Assembly: GCF_024753285.1 (NCBI RefSeq) | Contig: NZ_JANUGW010000027.1 | Location: 24,294 to 88,293 of the forward strand | Direction: 5' to 3' | Length of the DNA: 64,000 nucleotides | Source of the DNA: Massilia pinisoli | GTDB taxonomy: Bacteria > Pseudomonadota > Gammaproteobacteria > Burkholderiales > Burkholderiaceae_D | Shown here: piece by piece, positions 7,972 to 16,440 of the stretch | How positions within the stretch are numbered: position 1 is the first letter of the stretch | Layout: every line of letters starts with the position of its first letter | The notes under the pieces: generated by a model | What the model saw: only the letters and a program-made list of their open reading frames with translations | Databases searched by the model: none | What the model was told of the DNA's origin: nothing | Translations under genes and position numbers: made by a program

Positions 7972-8628
7972 CTACGGCTTGCTGGCCTGCGTGCCGACCG
8001 GCACATCGCCCCCTTCCAGCCACGGCGTGCCCGCCAGATTCGGCTTCGCTTCCACGAGCGACACCTGCGCGCGCGTGCTCGTGCGGATCGCGCGCACGAT
8101 GTCCAGCATCGTGGTCTCGGTGAATTTTTCCGGTGTGCCCATCATCATGCCGCCCACCTGGCGCGGCCAGGACAGCCAGCCGCCTTCCGGCTTCGTGAAG
8201 ATGGCGTACATGTCGAGGTGGTAGCCGTCCTTGTACGGGAACAGGCACGCGACCATGTTCATGTTGTCGCTGCCGCGCACGTGCGGCGCGGCGCTCGCCG
8301 TCCAGGCGGCGCCTTCGCACGTGGGGTTTCGGCCCGCGGCGGTGCCGGGTGCGCCGGTCGCCGGGTCGGCCATCCGGAAGTGGCCCGGCAAGGGCGTCGC
8401 TTCCACGCCGGGCGGCGTCGCGACCACGACGTCCTTCACGTTGCGGATGATGCCGTCGGTGGCGGCCGTGGCGACGGCTTGTGGTGCCGCATCGGTCCGG
8501 ATGTCGAACACGCGGTAGTACTCGACGGTCGTGTCGTGCGCGGCGAACCGGCTGCCGCTTCCGGCGCTGCAGCCGGCCAGCAGGGTCAGCACGAGCAGCA
8601 TGAAACGGGACCGCAACAGGCGCTTCAT
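7972..8628 (-). CDS. Hypothetical lipoprotein
   Basis: A 218-residue predicted lipoprotein: MKRLLRSRFMLLVLTLLAGC gives a lipobox LLAGC with the cysteine at residue 20. The mature part has VEYYRVFDIRTDA early, a Cys pair (PTCEGAAW and MVACLFPY) and QVGGMMMGTPEKF; no family was recognised. The start at 8628 has AAGGAG six bases upstream; an ATG two codons earlier abuts the ribosome-binding site and is less likely. It is separated from ddpX by 98 bases and is probably transcribed alone. Confidence 0.65.
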   Translation of the reverse strand: MKRLLRSRFMLLVLTLLAGCSAGSGSRFAAHDTTVEYYRVFDIRTDAAPQAVATAATDGIIRNVKDVVVATPPGVEATPLPGHFRMADPATGAPGTAAGRNPTCEGAAWTASAAPHVRGSDNMNMVACLFPYKDGYHLDMYAIFTKPEGGWLSWPRQVGGMMMGTPEKFTETTMLDIVRAIRTSTRAQVSLVEAKPNLAGTPWLEGGDVPVGTQASKP

Positions 8629-8726
8629 CTTCATCTCCTTCGCATAAGTCGGTGGACCGATTGTCGCGGTGGAGGAAGACGAGAGAATGAGGTCGGTCAA
8701 CCGTGCGCGGTGGCGCGGCGGTGAAC

Positions 8727-9329
8727 TCAGAGCACGCGGCTGAACGTCTGGCGTACGATGTTGCGGTCACCACAATCGAAGTGCCACCACTCAGTGTTAA
8801 TGCCGACAAAGCCCGCCTGAAACATGGCATCGCGCAGCAGTTGACGGTTGGCGGCCTGGAGCGCCGTAAGTTCGCCGCTCGCGAGGAAGCGCGCTTCCAG
8901 CGCCGGGTGCGACAGCTCCGTCATGTCGTCGAAGCCCGTCCCCATATCGAGTTCGCGGCCGTCGGCGTCGAGCAAGGTGATGTCCAGCGCCATCCCGAAC
9001 GAGTGGATCGAGCCGCGCTGCGGATTCGCGAGATACATCTGCAGGTCGGTGCCGGCCAGCGCGTCCCACAACTGCTGCTGCACGCGCTGCGGACGCAAGG
9101 CGTCGAGCACGAGCGCAGTGCAGTCGGGACGCGCCGTCTTCAGCCACGCGACGACGCTTTCCAGCGCCGCGGCCGCATCACGGTGCAGCCAGGCGCAGTC
9201 GTACGGCGAATACAGGTCGCGGCCGACGAAGTTGTCCGGAGTCGCGTAACGCAGGTCGACGGCGATGCCGCCGATGGTCGAGAGATGGCGGAACGCGGGA
9301 TCGCCGGCGATGCCCTCGATGGTACTCAT
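8727..9329 (-). CDS. ddpX: D-alanyl-D-alanine dipeptidase (VanX/DdpX, peptidase M15D)
   Basis: A 200-residue zinc dipeptidase that cleaves D-Ala-D-Ala. The zinc motif SIHSFGMALDIT supplies His and Asp, and EWWHFDCG supplies the catalytic Glu and third zinc ligand His, as in VanX. VLDALRPQRVQQQLW is also conserved. There is no signal peptide, so it acts in the cytoplasm. Its start overlaps the LysR stop (ATGA). In the recycling locus it could release D-Ala for catabolism, which fits the dadA gene further along. It is not part of a vancomycin-resistance set: no VanA/VanH homologues are present. Confidence 0.9.
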   Translation of the reverse strand: MSTIEGIAGDPAFRHLSTIGGIAVDLRYATPDNFVGRDLYSPYDCAWLHRDAAAALESVVAWLKTARPDCTALVLDALRPQRVQQQLWDALAGTDLQMYLANPQRGSIHSFGMALDITLLDADGRELDMGTGFDDMTELSHPALEARFLASGELTALQAANRQLLRDAMFQAGFVGINTEWWHFDCGDRNIVRQTFSRVL

Positions 9330-10231
9330 GCACATCCCTTTTCCAGCAGGTGGCGCGCCGTCGCGCCGATGCAATTGGCCAGCTCGCGCGCGCCGTGCGA
9401 CAGCGGCGCGTGGCTGGCCGTCAGCAGGTACAGCTGGACGGGGATCGTCGGTGCCCACGACCGGCACTGCACCTTGCCCGGCGCGGCGGACGCGGCCGTG
9501 AACGGGTCGAGCACGGCCGAGCCCGCACCCGCCTCGACGAGCGAGCGGGCGATCTGGTACGTCTGCACGACGGTGTGGAACACGGGGTGTACGTCCTGCG
9601 CTTCGCACGCGGCCAGCACCATTTCGCCCAGCGGGTCGCGGTCGGCCAGGCCGATCAATTCACCGCTGAGGCCAGCCGGCGTGATCGGCTGCGCGCACTC
9701 CTGTTCGGTCCATGTGCCGGCCGGCGCCATCACCGTCAGCGCGCCCTGTGCGATAGGCTCCGCCTCGATGCCCGGATGGCGCGGGTCCTGCAGCGACAGC
9801 GCGAGGTCGGCCTCGCCGAGGCGCAGCGCGTTCACGATCTCGCTCGTGTGGAACGTGGCCAGCTCGCAGCGTGTCTGCGCGAAGTCGCGCCGCCACACGG
9901 TCAGCGCGGCCGGCAGCACGGAGACGGCGATGGTCGGCGTGGAGATCAGCCGCACGGTTTCTTCCGCGCGATTCTTCAGGCTCGCGGCGAGGCGGCGGAT
10001 GCCTTGCAGGTCGCGGTTCAGCTTTTCCGTCTCGGCGAACAGGCGATGCGCTTCCGGCTTCGGATACAGCTTGCCGCGCACGCGCTCGAACAGCGGCATC
10101 CCCAATTGCAGTTCAGCGTGCTGCAGCACTTTCGTCACGGCCGGCTGCGAGATGTGCAGCACCTGGGCGGCGCCGCTGATCGTGCCGACCTGCATGATGG
10201 CGTGGAACACTTCGATATGGCGCAGACGCAT
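9326..10231 (-). CDS. LysR-family transcriptional regulator
   Basis: A 301-residue LysR regulator. The N-terminal winged helix-turn-helix is clear in MRLRHIEVFHAIMQVGTISGAA through HISQPAVTKVLQHAE (shown as two segments of one domain), followed by a substrate-binding effector domain from about residue 95. It lies between the amidase and dipeptidase genes on the same strand, 41 bases from the former and overlapping the latter. That position suggests it senses a peptidoglycan fragment or D-amino acid and controls the surrounding genes. The effector is unknown. Confidence 0.88.
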   Translation of the reverse strand: MRLRHIEVFHAIMQVGTISGAAQVLHISQPAVTKVLQHAELQLGMPLFERVRGKLYPKPEAHRLFAETEKLNRDLQGIRRLAASLKNRAEETVRLISTPTIAVSVLPAALTVWRRDFAQTRCELATFHTSEIVNALRLGEADLALSLQDPRHPGIEAEPIAQGALTVMAPAGTWTEQECAQPITPAGLSGELIGLADRDPLGEMVLAACEAQDVHPVFHTVVQTYQIARSLVEAGAGSAVLDPFTAASAAPGKVQCRSWAPTIPVQLYLLTASHAPLSHGARELANCIGATARHLLEKGCA

Positions 10232-10272
10232 CGTTCAATCCCTGGTACGCAAAGAGTGCCGCGGCAAACGCC

Positions 10273-11355
10273 TTACTGCTGGACCGGCACGGGCGGTGCC
10301 GCAGGAACGGCATCCTGAACCGGCGGCTGCGGTGCCATCGGTGCCTGCGGTGCCATCGGTGCCTGCGGTGCCATCGGTGCCTGCGGTGCCATCGGCGCCT
10401 GCGGTGGCACCGGCGGCTGCGGTGGCTGCGGTGGCACCGGTGGCTGCGGCGGTACCGGCGGCTGCGGCGGCACCGGAGGCTGCGGCGGCTGAGGCGGCAA
10501 AGGGGCGCCCGGAATGAAGACAGGCGACGTCGTCACAGGCGCCGGCAGCGGCTGCGGCAACGGACCGCTCGGATTCGTCAGCGCTTCCAGCAGTGCGGCC
10601 GTCTCGACGTCCGGCTGGCCGTCGATATTCGCCGGGCGATATTTCATCTGGAACGCCGACAGCACGGTGCGCGTCTGCTCGTCGAGCACGCCCGACTGGA
10701 CGATCGCATAGCCCCACGTCGCCAGCTTCTTCTGGTACCACGCGACGTCCGGCAGTTGAATCTGGAAGATCGGCACGATGTTCGCGACGCGGTTGGCGTC
10801 CGGCCACGCGACGAGGCCGGCGGCCGCGAGCTGGCGCCACGGGAACATGGGGCCCGGGTCCTGCTTGCGCAGGGGCGCGATGTCGGAGTGGCCCAGCACG
10901 TTTTCCGGCGCGATGTGGTGGCGCGTGACGATGTCGCGCACGAGCGGGATCAGCGCGTCGATCTGCGACTGCGGGAACGGCGCGTAGACGCGGCCGTTCG
11001 GCGTGTCCGTATAGCCCGGGTTGACGATCTCGATGCCGATCGAGCTGTTGTTCAGCTGCGTGAAATTCTTCCAGCTCGAATTGCCCGCATGCCAGGCCGC
11101 GTTCTTCTCGTCGACGAGGTTGTAGATGACGGGGACGGGATCGTCCGTCACGAGGTAGTGCGCGCTGACTTCCTGCTGCGTGAGGATCTTGATGGAATCC
11201 GCGCGGTTGCTGACGGTGTAGTGCAGCACGAGGAAGCGCGCACGGCTGCTCTGGCCTTTCGCCGTGTACGTGTGGTCGTATTGCGGTCCGCTGGGCGGCG
11301 GCGTGGCGCAGCCGGCCAGCAGGGCGAGGAACAGGGTCGCGACGAAGATTTTCAT
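10273..11355 (-). CDS. N-acetylmuramoyl-L-alanine amidase (AmiD-like lipoprotein) with Pro/Gln repeat tail
   Basis: A 360-residue protein with lipobox LLAGC (Cys15), an Amidase_2 domain and a peptidoglycan-binding helical domain. Zinc ligands are expected in FLVLHYT and VLGHSDIAPLRKQDPG; NSSIGIEIVNPG is conserved. The binding domain spans about residues 205-265 (WYQKKLATWGYAIVQSG). The last 90 residues are low complexity: hexapeptide QPPVPP-type units and four APMAPQ units, encoded by tandem DNA repeats. AmiD-type enzymes cut the MurNAc-L-Ala bond in murein fragments at the outer membrane. Its ATG overlaps the stop of the sugar kinase gene. Confidence 0.88.
   Translation of the reverse strand: MKIFVATLFLALLAGCATPPPSGPQYDHTYTAKGQSSRARFLVLHYTVSNRADSIKILTQQEVSAHYLVTDDPVPVIYNLVDEKNAAWHAGNSSWKNFTQLNNSSIGIEIVNPGYTDTPNGRVYAPFPQSQIDALIPLVRDIVTRHHIAPENVLGHSDIAPLRKQDPGPMFPWRQLAAAGLVAWPDANRVANIVPIFQIQLPDVAWYQKKLATWGYAIVQSGVLDEQTRTVLSAFQMKYRPANIDGQPDVETAALLEALTNPSGPLPQPLPAPVTTSPVFIPGAPLPPQPPQPPVPPQPPVPPQPPVPPQPPQPPVPPQAPMAPQAPMAPQAPMAPQAPMAPQPPVQDAVPAAPPVPVQQ
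10328..10399 (-). repeat. Four tandem 18-bp units encoding APMAPQ in the amidase tail
   Basis: The unit TGCGGTGCCATCGGTGCC (plus strand) is repeated four times, the last with one change. It sits in frame, so unit gain or loss would change tail length by six residues without a frameshift. Related units TGCGGTGGCACCGGCGGC continue to about 10490. Confidence 0.85.
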
Positions 11356-12311
11356 GTCGGTGTCGTGGTGTGAAGTGGGTCGGAAGCGAGCGCCATGCGC
11401 GCCGCCGCGTGATGGGCCTGGCCCGGTGCGTGCGTGAGGGCGATGCCGGGCAGGCTGGCCCGCATCGTGTCGACGATGACGGGATGCAGCTCGGCCGCGC
11501 GTCCCGACACGGCCACGGGGCGCGGCCCGAAGCGCCGCGTCAGCGCGAGCGCGAGGCGTGCCAGCTCGCGCCCGGTCGCGCGCAGGATGCCTGCCGCGAC
11601 GGGGTCGCGGTCCGCCGTCGCGGCCACGGCGAGGGCCAGCTTGCCGACGGCGCCCCGTTCCTGGCCGTAGATGAACTGGCGCGAATACGCCCAGTCGTCA
11701 CCGCCGACGTAGTCGAGCACGGCGCGCGCCATCGGCGACGACCGCCAGCTGCCCGGACGTTCGTCCTCGTTGCGCCAGACGTGGCGCAGCGCTTCCTTCG
11801 CGATCCAGAAGCCGCCGCCGCCGTCGTCCAGCACGACGCCGCGCCCGCCCGCGCGGTGGAACTGGCCGTCCGCGTCGACGAACGCACCGATGGAGCCCGT
11901 GCCCGCGTACACGAGATAGCCCTGGCCCGGTTCGAACGCGGCGCGGTAGGCGATTTCCATGTCGCTGCAAAACTGGATGTGTGCGGGGTCGACGTGCAGG
12001 TCTTCCGCGAGCCAGCGCTGCAGCAGTTCGCTGTCGCCGCCGAAGCCCGTCAGGCCGGCGTGCACGCGGCCCGGCACGCCGTGCACGAGCGCGTCGACGG
12101 CCAGTTGCGCGAAGGTGGCGCGGACGGCATCCCGGCCTTGCGGCGTACCCATCTGCAGGGCGGACAGGCCCGCGACGCGGCCTTCCGCGACGATGGCGCC
12201 GCCGGGCGCCGCGAGGGCCCAGCGCGTTTCGGTGCCGCCGGCGTCGATGCCGAGGCCCAGCCCGGCGGGTTGCGGGCTCTGCGGTTCAGGTTCGGGTTGC
12301 GAATCGATCAT
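11352..12311 (-). CDS. BadF/BcrA-family amino-sugar kinase (GlcNAc/MurNAc kinase)
   Basis: A 319-residue ASKHA-fold kinase. The phosphate loops are visible as GLGIDAGGTETRWAL near the N-terminus and YAGTGSIGAFVDADG mid-chain, with RGVVLDDGGGGFWIAKEAL after it, typical of eukaryotic-type GlcNAc kinase and bacterial MurK. It would phosphorylate an amino sugar in the cytoplasm. Since murQ requires MurNAc-6-phosphate and no PTS transporter is visible, this kinase is a good candidate for supplying it; that is inference. The ATG at 12311 is chosen because GGCGG lies six bases upstream; an in-frame ATG two codons earlier is possible. Confidence 0.85.
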   Translation of the reverse strand: MIDSQPEPEPQSPQPAGLGLGIDAGGTETRWALAAPGGAIVAEGRVAGLSALQMGTPQGRDAVRATFAQLAVDALVHGVPGRVHAGLTGFGGDSELLQRWLAEDLHVDPAHIQFCSDMEIAYRAAFEPGQGYLVYAGTGSIGAFVDADGQFHRAGGRGVVLDDGGGGFWIAKEALRHVWRNEDERPGSWRSSPMARAVLDYVGGDDWAYSRQFIYGQERGAVGKLALAVAATADRDPVAAGILRATGRELARLALALTRRFGPRPVAVSGRAAELHPVIVDTMRASLPGIALTHAPGQAHHAAARMALASDPLHTTTPT

Positions 12312-12384
12312 GATCATCCGCCAGTGTACGCCGTCAGGCCGGCCTTGGGCGAATGAATGCTGACATGCAATGCATGACCACAGG

Positions 12385-13980
12385 TTATGCCTTGCGCCAC
12401 GCTTCCACGCGGGCGCTTTCGTTGCCCAGGCGGTCGACGGCGCTGACGACGATGGCATCGGCCGCACCGAGCTTCGCATCGTCCGGCACGGCGCAGTCCA
12501 CGCGCGACGCGGGCGCGACGGCGAAGCGCCACTGGTTGCCGAAACGCGCCCAGATCGCGTACGTCGCATTCGCCTTGCCGGCTGCCAACTTCAACGACAC
12601 GGACGCACCCTTGCGCACGGCGGTGACGGTCGGCACGCCGGGCGTTTCGTTGCCGAGCCACGGCGTGGCCGGCACCAGCGCCGGGACGGCGTAGGAGACG
12701 GTGCGCAGCTGGTCGCTGATGCCCTTGCGGTTTTCCATCAGCGCGGCCATGCTGAAGTGGACGTGGCCGCCCGCGTGCGGACGCGCGCGCGTGTGATCGA
12801 TCTGGTCGATGATTTCCTGCGGCGGAAAGTCCTTCGTCGGCGCGCCGATGCGGCTCGTGAACAGGCCCGGCCACACGTGGCGGGACTTCGGGTTCTGCGT
12901 CAGCCAGTAATCGAGCAGCACGTCGTAAGCCTGGCCCGGCTGGCGGATGCCCCAGTACAGCTGCGGCGAAAAGTAGTCGAGCCAGCCGTTCTGCAGCCAC
13001 GTCTCGGCGTCCGCGTACAGCTTGTCGTACTGTGAAAAACCGACGATGCCGGCCGGGCGGCGGTCCGGGCGGCCCAGGCCGAACGGGCTGATGCCGAAGC
13101 GCACCCAGCTCTTTTCGCGGTGGATGCCTTCGTACAGCGCCTCGATCAGCCGGTTGACGTTCTGGCGCCGCCACGATGCGCGGTCGAGCCGTCCGCCGCC
13201 CGCGACGTAGCGCTGCCACGAGGCGTCGTCGGGGAAATCCAGCTCAGTCTTTGCGGTGCGGCCTTCCAGCGCCGCGCCTTCCGCGCCCGTCATGACGGGG
13301 GCCTCGATCGGGTACGGATAAAAATAATCGTCGATGTGGACGCCGTCGATGTCGTAGCGACGCACGACGTCCAGCACGACGTCCAGCGTCTGCTTGACGG
13401 CGGCATCCTCGCCCGGGTCCATCCACAGGTATTTGCCGTAGCTTTTGACGGCCGCCGGATTCGTGCGCGTGATGTGGTTCGCGGCGGCCGGCGACTTGGC
13501 GCCGTTGTGGCGGGCGCGGTACGGGTTGAACCACGCGTGCAGCTCGAGCCCGCGCGCGTGCGCCTGCGTGACCCAGAATTTCAGCGGGTCGTACCACGGC
13601 TGCGGCGGCTGGCCCTGCGCGCCCGTCAGGTATTCCGACCATGGTTCCAGCTTTGACGGGTAGATCGCGTCCGCGGCGGGGCGCACTTGCAGCACGATCG
13701 CGTTCAGGTTCAGCGACTTGGCGCGGTCGAGGATGGCGATGGCTTCCGCTTGCTGCTTCTCGGCCGGCAGATTCGGCTTGCTGGGCCAGTCGATGTTGGC
13801 GACGGTCGACACCCACGCGGCGCGGAATTCGCGCGGCGCCGGTGGCGGCTGGTCGCCGGCCGGGACATTCGTCACCAGCGGCGGCGTCGAGCTGCAGCCC
13901 GACATGAGGCCGCCCGCCGCCAGCGCACCGGCGACTCCCGCGAACGCGAACGCGCGTCGTTTCTGATCAGGTTGCAACAC
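12385..13980 (-). CDS. GHL10/DUF187 family glycosyl hydrolase lipoprotein (DigH/YngK-like)
   Basis: About 531 residues with a lipobox near GGLMSGC. The TIM-barrel GHL10 domain is recognised from REFRAAWVSTVANIDWPSKP, LNLNAIVLQVRPAADA, LHAWFNPYRA, YDIDGVHIDDYFYPYP and WLDYFSPQLYWGIRQPG. E. coli DigH of this family cleaves denuded glycan strands lacking stem peptides, so a role after the amidase is plausible. The start codon is uncertain: TAGGAG is followed by TTG, GTG and TTG in frame. GTG at 13980 is chosen; TTG at 13977 has better spacing. It starts seven bases after the NagX-like gene. Confidence 0.85.
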   Translation of the reverse strand: MLQPDQKRRAFAFAGVAGALAAGGLMSGCSSTPPLVTNVPAGDQPPPAPREFRAAWVSTVANIDWPSKPNLPAEKQQAEAIAILDRAKSLNLNAIVLQVRPAADAIYPSKLEPWSEYLTGAQGQPPQPWYDPLKFWVTQAHARGLELHAWFNPYRARHNGAKSPAAANHITRTNPAAVKSYGKYLWMDPGEDAAVKQTLDVVLDVVRRYDIDGVHIDDYFYPYPIEAPVMTGAEGAALEGRTAKTELDFPDDASWQRYVAGGGRLDRASWRRQNVNRLIEALYEGIHREKSWVRFGISPFGLGRPDRRPAGIVGFSQYDKLYADAETWLQNGWLDYFSPQLYWGIRQPGQAYDVLLDYWLTQNPKSRHVWPGLFTSRIGAPTKDFPPQEIIDQIDHTRARPHAGGHVHFSMAALMENRKGISDQLRTVSYAVPALVPATPWLGNETPGVPTVTAVRKGASVSLKLAAGKANATYAIWARFGNQWRFAVAPASRVDCAVPDDAKLGAADAIVVSAVDRLGNESARVEAWRKA

Positions 13981-13986
13981 CAACTC

Positions 13987-15129
13987 CTAGACTTTTACGA
14001 ACCACTTCTTGCGCCACATGCCCCACGCGATGAGGAACATGCACGCATCGAACAACACGGCATGCAGCAGCGACGTATTGACGGCACCGAGCGGCAACGC
14101 GGCGATCGGTGCATACAACGTCTGGCCCAGCGTGCGCAGGCTGCCGTCCGGCTGCGCGAATTTTACATAGCCCAGCATTTTCGCGATAAATCCGGAAAAC
14201 GCAAAGATGAACAGTGCGTTCATGCCGTAGATGACGAAAGGACGTGTCCAGCACGCCGCAATCGACCGTACGCGTAAAGACGGGCTGACGTCGAGCGGCC
14301 AGTAAAACGCGGCAAATGCCAGGCATGCGAGGCCCGTCATCAGGAAGCAGTACGACGGCGTCCACAGGCTTTTATTGATCGGCATGAGGATGATATCGAG
14401 AAACATGCCCACCGCGACGCACGCGACGCCGGCGACGATCAATCCCGCCACTTGCCGGCCCCGGTCGACGCTGGATGCGAGCCACCGTCCGGCCAGCACG
14501 CCAAACAGCTGGCTGCACAGCGCGGGCAACGTCGACACGAGGCCTTCCGGGTCCCACGTCTTCGATTGCACCCACAAATGCTTGCCCAGCAGCGTGCGGT
14601 CGACCCATGCGCCGAAGTCCCGCCCGGGTTCCAGCACGCCGGCGCCGATGCCCGGCACGGGCACGCACAGCATCAGCACGCTGTACAACGTGAGCAACGC
14701 CGCGATCACGACCAGCTGCATGCGCCAGCCGCAGTACACGACGATCGGAGCGGCCAGCAAGGTGCACAGCGCGATCCGCTGCAGCACGCCGGGAATGCGC
14801 ACTTTGTCGAGATGAAAATACGGCATGAAGTTCAGCAGGAAGCCGATCAGGAAGATCAGCATCGCCCGCTTCGCGAGCTTGGCCAGCAGCCGCGGTTTGT
14901 CGGCGCCGGCCGCGGCGAGGCGCCCCAGCGACAAGGCCATCGCCACGCCGGCGATGAACAAGAAAAAGGGGAAGATGCAGTCGGTGAACGTCCAGCCGTT
15001 CCACTTCGCGTGTTCCAGCGGCCCGTACAAATGGCCCCAATCGCCCGGATTGTTCACCAACACCATCGCGGCAATGGTAAAACCGCGGAAGGCATCCAGC
15101 GAGACGAGGCGGGCCGCGGGCGTGCTCAC
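13987..15129 (-). CDS. NagX-like (DUF5009) membrane acyltransferase family protein
   Basis: A 380-residue protein with about ten membrane segments, of the heparan-alpha-glucosaminide N-acetyltransferase-like family called NagX in proteobacterial GlcNAc operons. The signature SLDAFRGFTIAAMVLVNNPG at the N-terminus and WTFTDCIFPFFLFIAGVAM are diagnostic. It starts with GTG overlapping the stop of the transporter gene (GTGA). A longer in-frame reading upstream is out of register with the transporter and was rejected. A role in amino-sugar uptake or trans-membrane acetylation is assumed from family context. Confidence 0.88.
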   Translation of the reverse strand: MSTPAARLVSLDAFRGFTIAAMVLVNNPGDWGHLYGPLEHAKWNGWTFTDCIFPFFLFIAGVAMALSLGRLAAAGADKPRLLAKLAKRAMLIFLIGFLLNFMPYFHLDKVRIPGVLQRIALCTLLAAPIVVYCGWRMQLVVIAALLTLYSVLMLCVPVPGIGAGVLEPGRDFGAWVDRTLLGKHLWVQSKTWDPEGLVSTLPALCSQLFGVLAGRWLASSVDRGRQVAGLIVAGVACVAVGMFLDIILMPINKSLWTPSYCFLMTGLACLAFAAFYWPLDVSPSLRVRSIAACWTRPFVIYGMNALFIFAFSGFIAKMLGYVKFAQPDGSLRTLGQTLYAPIAALPLGAVNTSLLHAVLFDACMFLIAWGMWRKKWFVKV

Positions 15130-16391
15130 TTCTTCCCGAAGTCCGGATCGATCTTGACCAGCGCCGCCATCGCGAACGCGGGGATCGTCGACAGGAACGT
15201 CCAGACGAAGAAATGCTGGTAGCCGATCATCTCCTGCAGCTTGCCGCTCCACATGCCCGGCACCATCATCCCCAGCGCCATCAGGCCCGTGCAGATCGCG
15301 TAGTGCGCCGTCTTGTACGGCCCGTCCGCGACCATGATCATGTACATCATCATCGCGGTGAAGCCGAAGCCGTAGCCGAACTGCTCGATGGCGATGAAGC
15401 CCGAGATCACGCCCATGCTCTGCGGCTGCACGGACGACAGGTACACGAACACGAGGTCCGGCAGGTGCACGGCGAACACCATCAGCCACAGGCAGCGCTT
15501 GAGGCCCACGCGCGAGATCAGCCAGCCGCCGATGAGGCCGCCGATGGTCAGCGCGATGATGCCGATGGTGCCGTACGCGGTGCCGTATTGCTCGGTCGAG
15601 AGGCCCAGGCCGCCCGCGCTGACGGGGTCCTTGAGGAATGGCGCCACGAGTTTCAGCAGCTGCGCCTCGCCCAGGCGGAACGTCAGGATGAAACCGAGGA
15701 TCAGCCAGATGTCGCGCTTGCGGAAGAAGCTGCCGAACGTGGCAAAGAAACTGGCGACGGGATTCGTGCCCTCCACCGCCTTGTGGTCGGCGTCGGGACG
15801 CGGCAGCACGAACTGGTGCCACGCGAAGAACGCGAAGAACAGCGCGCACAGCACGAAGAACACGATGGCCCAGGCCTGGTGCACGTCGCCCAGCGACGTC
15901 GACAGGTGGCCGGCCGCGATCACGAGCGGTCCTTGCGCGGCCAGGGTGGCGAGGCGATAGAAGGTCGAGCGCACGCCGACGAACGCGGACTGCTGCTGCT
16001 GGCGCAGGCCCAGCATGTAGAAGCCGTCGGCGGCGATGTCGTGCGTGGCGGACGCGAACGCCATGATCCACATGACGCCCAGGCTGACCATGAAGAACGA
16101 CGGCAGGTGCAACGTGGCACCGACGGCGCCGAGCGACGCGGCCAGCACGAGCTGCAGCGACACGGTCCAGCCCCGCTTCGTGCCGACCAGGTCGACGATG
16201 GGCGACCACAGCGGCTTGATCACCCACGGCAGGTACAGGAGGCTCGTGTAGAAGGCGATGTCGCCGTTGGACAGCCCCATGTCCTTGTACATGACGACGG
16301 ACAGGTAGTTGGCGACGATGTAGGGCAGCGCCTGGCCGAAATACAACGATGGCACCCACAGCCACGGGGTCTTGGATTGCGTAGTCTGCAT
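15126..16391 (-). CDS. AmpG-like MFS permease for muropeptides or amino sugars
   Basis: A 421-residue, 12-segment transporter. The start MQTTQSKTPWLWVPSLYFGQ, then LPWVIKPLWSPIVDLVGTKR and FASATHDIAADGFYML match the AmpG/SLC33-like branch. AmpG carries GlcNAc-anhydroMurNAc and its peptides from periplasm to cytoplasm. It lies 49 bases after murQ and overlaps the NagX-like gene, so it is the presumed entry step for the recycling pathway encoded around it. Some relatives carry free GlcNAc or other sugars, so the exact substrate is open. Confidence 0.8.
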   Translation of the reverse strand: MQTTQSKTPWLWVPSLYFGQALPYIVANYLSVVMYKDMGLSNGDIAFYTSLLYLPWVIKPLWSPIVDLVGTKRGWTVSLQLVLAASLGAVGATLHLPSFFMVSLGVMWIMAFASATHDIAADGFYMLGLRQQQQSAFVGVRSTFYRLATLAAQGPLVIAAGHLSTSLGDVHQAWAIVFFVLCALFFAFFAWHQFVLPRPDADHKAVEGTNPVASFFATFGSFFRKRDIWLILGFILTFRLGEAQLLKLVAPFLKDPVSAGGLGLSTEQYGTAYGTIGIIALTIGGLIGGWLISRVGLKRCLWLMVFAVHLPDLVFVYLSSVQPQSMGVISGFIAIEQFGYGFGFTAMMMYMIMVADGPYKTAHYAICTGLMALGMMVPGMWSGKLQEMIGYQHFFVWTFLSTIPAFAMAALVKIDPDFGKK

Positions 16392-16440
16392 GTTCTTTCG
16401 TCGTCGGGCCCGGCGGCGTTGCGGGAGGGCCCGGGCCGCG

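Noticed and set aside
8727..9329. VanX-like dipeptidase as a sign of vancomycin resistance
   Set aside because: No VanA-type ligase or VanH dehydrogenase; the context is peptidoglycan recycling.
10328..10490. Tandem repeats as a CRISPR array
   Set aside because: Units are contiguous without unique spacers and are translated in the amidase gene.
15130..16365. In-frame extension upstream of the NagX-like gene, giving a 792-residue product
   Set aside because: The added part is antisense-like sequence read from the transporter gene in the wrong frame; the GTGA overlap gives a natural start.
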